Source: Nitrospiria bacterium (GTDB taxonomy: Bacteria; Nitrospirota; Nitrospiria; JACQBZ01). Taken from it: 13,807 nt of DNA. The stretch lies in the NCBI GenBank assembly GCA_919901335.1, contig CAKKOZ010000034.1:14238-28044 (forward strand), in the 5' to 3' direction. The notes under the pieces are model-generated. The model had not been told where the DNA came from. It ran no database searches and worked only from the letters and a program-made list of their open reading frames with translations. Shown here piece by piece: positions 13,161 through 13,807 of this stretch (position 1 is the first letter of the stretch; each line of letters opens with the position of its first letter). The position numbers were made by a program, and so were the translations under genes.

Positions 13161-13807
13161 GTGCTCCTCTTAGGCATTGAAACATCCTGTGATGAAACCG
13201 CCGCCGCCGTCGTCAGAGACGGGCGGGAGGTCTTGTCCAACGTTCTGTCCACCCAGGAGCTGATTCATCGGAAATACGGCGGCGTTGTTCCGGAACTGGC
13301 GTGTCGTCAGCATGCCGCCGTGATTTCGGACGTGGTCTGCACCGCTCTGGATGAGGCGAAGGTTGATGTTCAGGATTTATCCGGGGTTGCCGTGACGCAG
13401 GGCCCCGGTTTAATGGGGGCCTTGTTGGTGGGCGTGTCCTACGCGAAGGCATTGGCCTATCGCCATCGCCTGACGCTGATCGGCATTCATCATCTCGAAG
13501 GTCATATTGCGGCCGTTCATTTGGAGAATCGGACCGTGGATCTGCCCGCCGTAGCTTTAGTGGTTTCCGGCGGTCATACCAATCTCTACTACGTTCCGGT
13601 TCATGGCCCTTTAAAGCTCTTGGGTCAGACCGTTGACGACGCCGCAGGGGAGGCTTTTGACAAGGCCGCCAAGATGCTGGGGCTGCCTTATCCGGGAGGG
13701 CCGGCGATGGATCGGATATCCAGGACGGGCGATCCGACGCGCTTGAGTTTTCCAAGACCGTATCTCAAAAATGATTCGCTGGACATGAGTTTCAGCGGGT
13801 TGAAAAC
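13161..13807 (+). CDS. tsaD: tRNA N6-adenosine threonylcarbamoyltransferase, partial (3' end outside window)
   Basis: 215 codons are present and no stop is reached; about two thirds of a ~335-aa protein. TsaD transfers threonylcarbamoyl to A37 of tRNAs that read ANN codons, working with TsaB and TsaE. Family motifs are LLGIETSCDETAAAVV (3-18), KYGGVVPELACRQH (38-51), TQGPGLMGALLVG (79-91), the metal-binding HHLEGH (110-115: His111 and His115), VSGGHT (135-140) and DDAAGEAFDKAAKMLG (159-174). The visible part ends at DMSFSGLK, a conserved block. GTG at 13161 is the start, because the family nearly always begins a few residues before GIETSCD. AAAGGGGG (13145-13152) is a usable ribosome site. 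The reading frame was followed by hand without interruption to the window end. Confidence 0.95.
   Translation, partial: MLLLGIETSCDETAAAVVRDGREVLSNVLSTQELIHRKYGGVVPELACRQHAAVISDVVCTALDEAKVDVQDLSGVAVTQGPGLMGALLVGVSYAKALAYRHRLTLIGIHHLEGHIAAVHLENRTVDLPAVALVVSGGHTNLYYVPVHGPLKLLGQTVDDAAGEAFDKAAKMLGLPYPGGPAMDRISRTGDPTRLSFPRPYLKNDSLDMSFSGLK

Overview
The window reads as ordinary chromosomal DNA of a Gram-negative bacterium, roughly 57-58% G+C by eye, with closely packed and mostly housekeeping genes. Several traits point to Nitrospirota or a Deltaproteobacteria-like lineage: an RpoS-type sigma factor overlapping apt, a DhnA-type class I aldolase, a two-gene Rieske/cytochrome b complex whose cytochrome b carries its own C-terminal cytochrome c domain, a probable lipoprotein and a Tat-type Rieske leader. 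The lineage is inferred from family resemblance, not from a search.

Layout. 43-1095 (minus) is mtnA, methylthioribose-1-phosphate isomerase. A divergent intergenic region leads to tRNA-Pro(CGG) at 1267-1343. A palindromic repeat element (1344-1448) follows, then acylphosphatase (1462-1740), an RpoS-like sigma factor (1786-2748), apt (2748-3296) and class I fructose-bisphosphate aldolase (3342-4265). tRNA-Arg(CCT) lies 15 nt after the aldolase stop. The 288-nt tract after it holds a 23-nt copy of the tRNA 3' end, an inverted partial copy and a second copy of the palindromic repeat. Next come a VIT1/CCC1-type transporter with a worn ferritin-like N-terminal domain (4643-5686), a small lipoprotein (5707-6117) and hemW (6221-7372). 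A likely operon of Rieske protein, cytochrome b/c and a CbpA-type J-protein occupies 7467-10288. clpC (10533-12962) has a near-consensus promoter and a leader closed by an 11-bp inverted repeat. tsaD starts at 13161 and runs off the end.

The genes form two coherent groups. Rieske plus cytochrome b/c make up a quinol-oxidising respiratory complex. The J-protein, ClpC and RpoS-like sigma factor belong to protein quality control and stress response. mtnA and apt both handle by-products of S-adenosylmethionine-dependent metabolism, but they are not in one operon.

No defence island, CRISPR array or intact transposon is visible. The less ordinary content lies between genes: (1) a dispersed element built of about 8-bp units in inverted arms, found beside both tRNAs; (2) the duplicated and inverted T-arm sequence after tRNA-Arg; (3) the clpC leader; (4) two promoters, for mtnA and hemW, whose -10 boxes end exactly 6 nt before ATG, predicting leaderless mRNAs.
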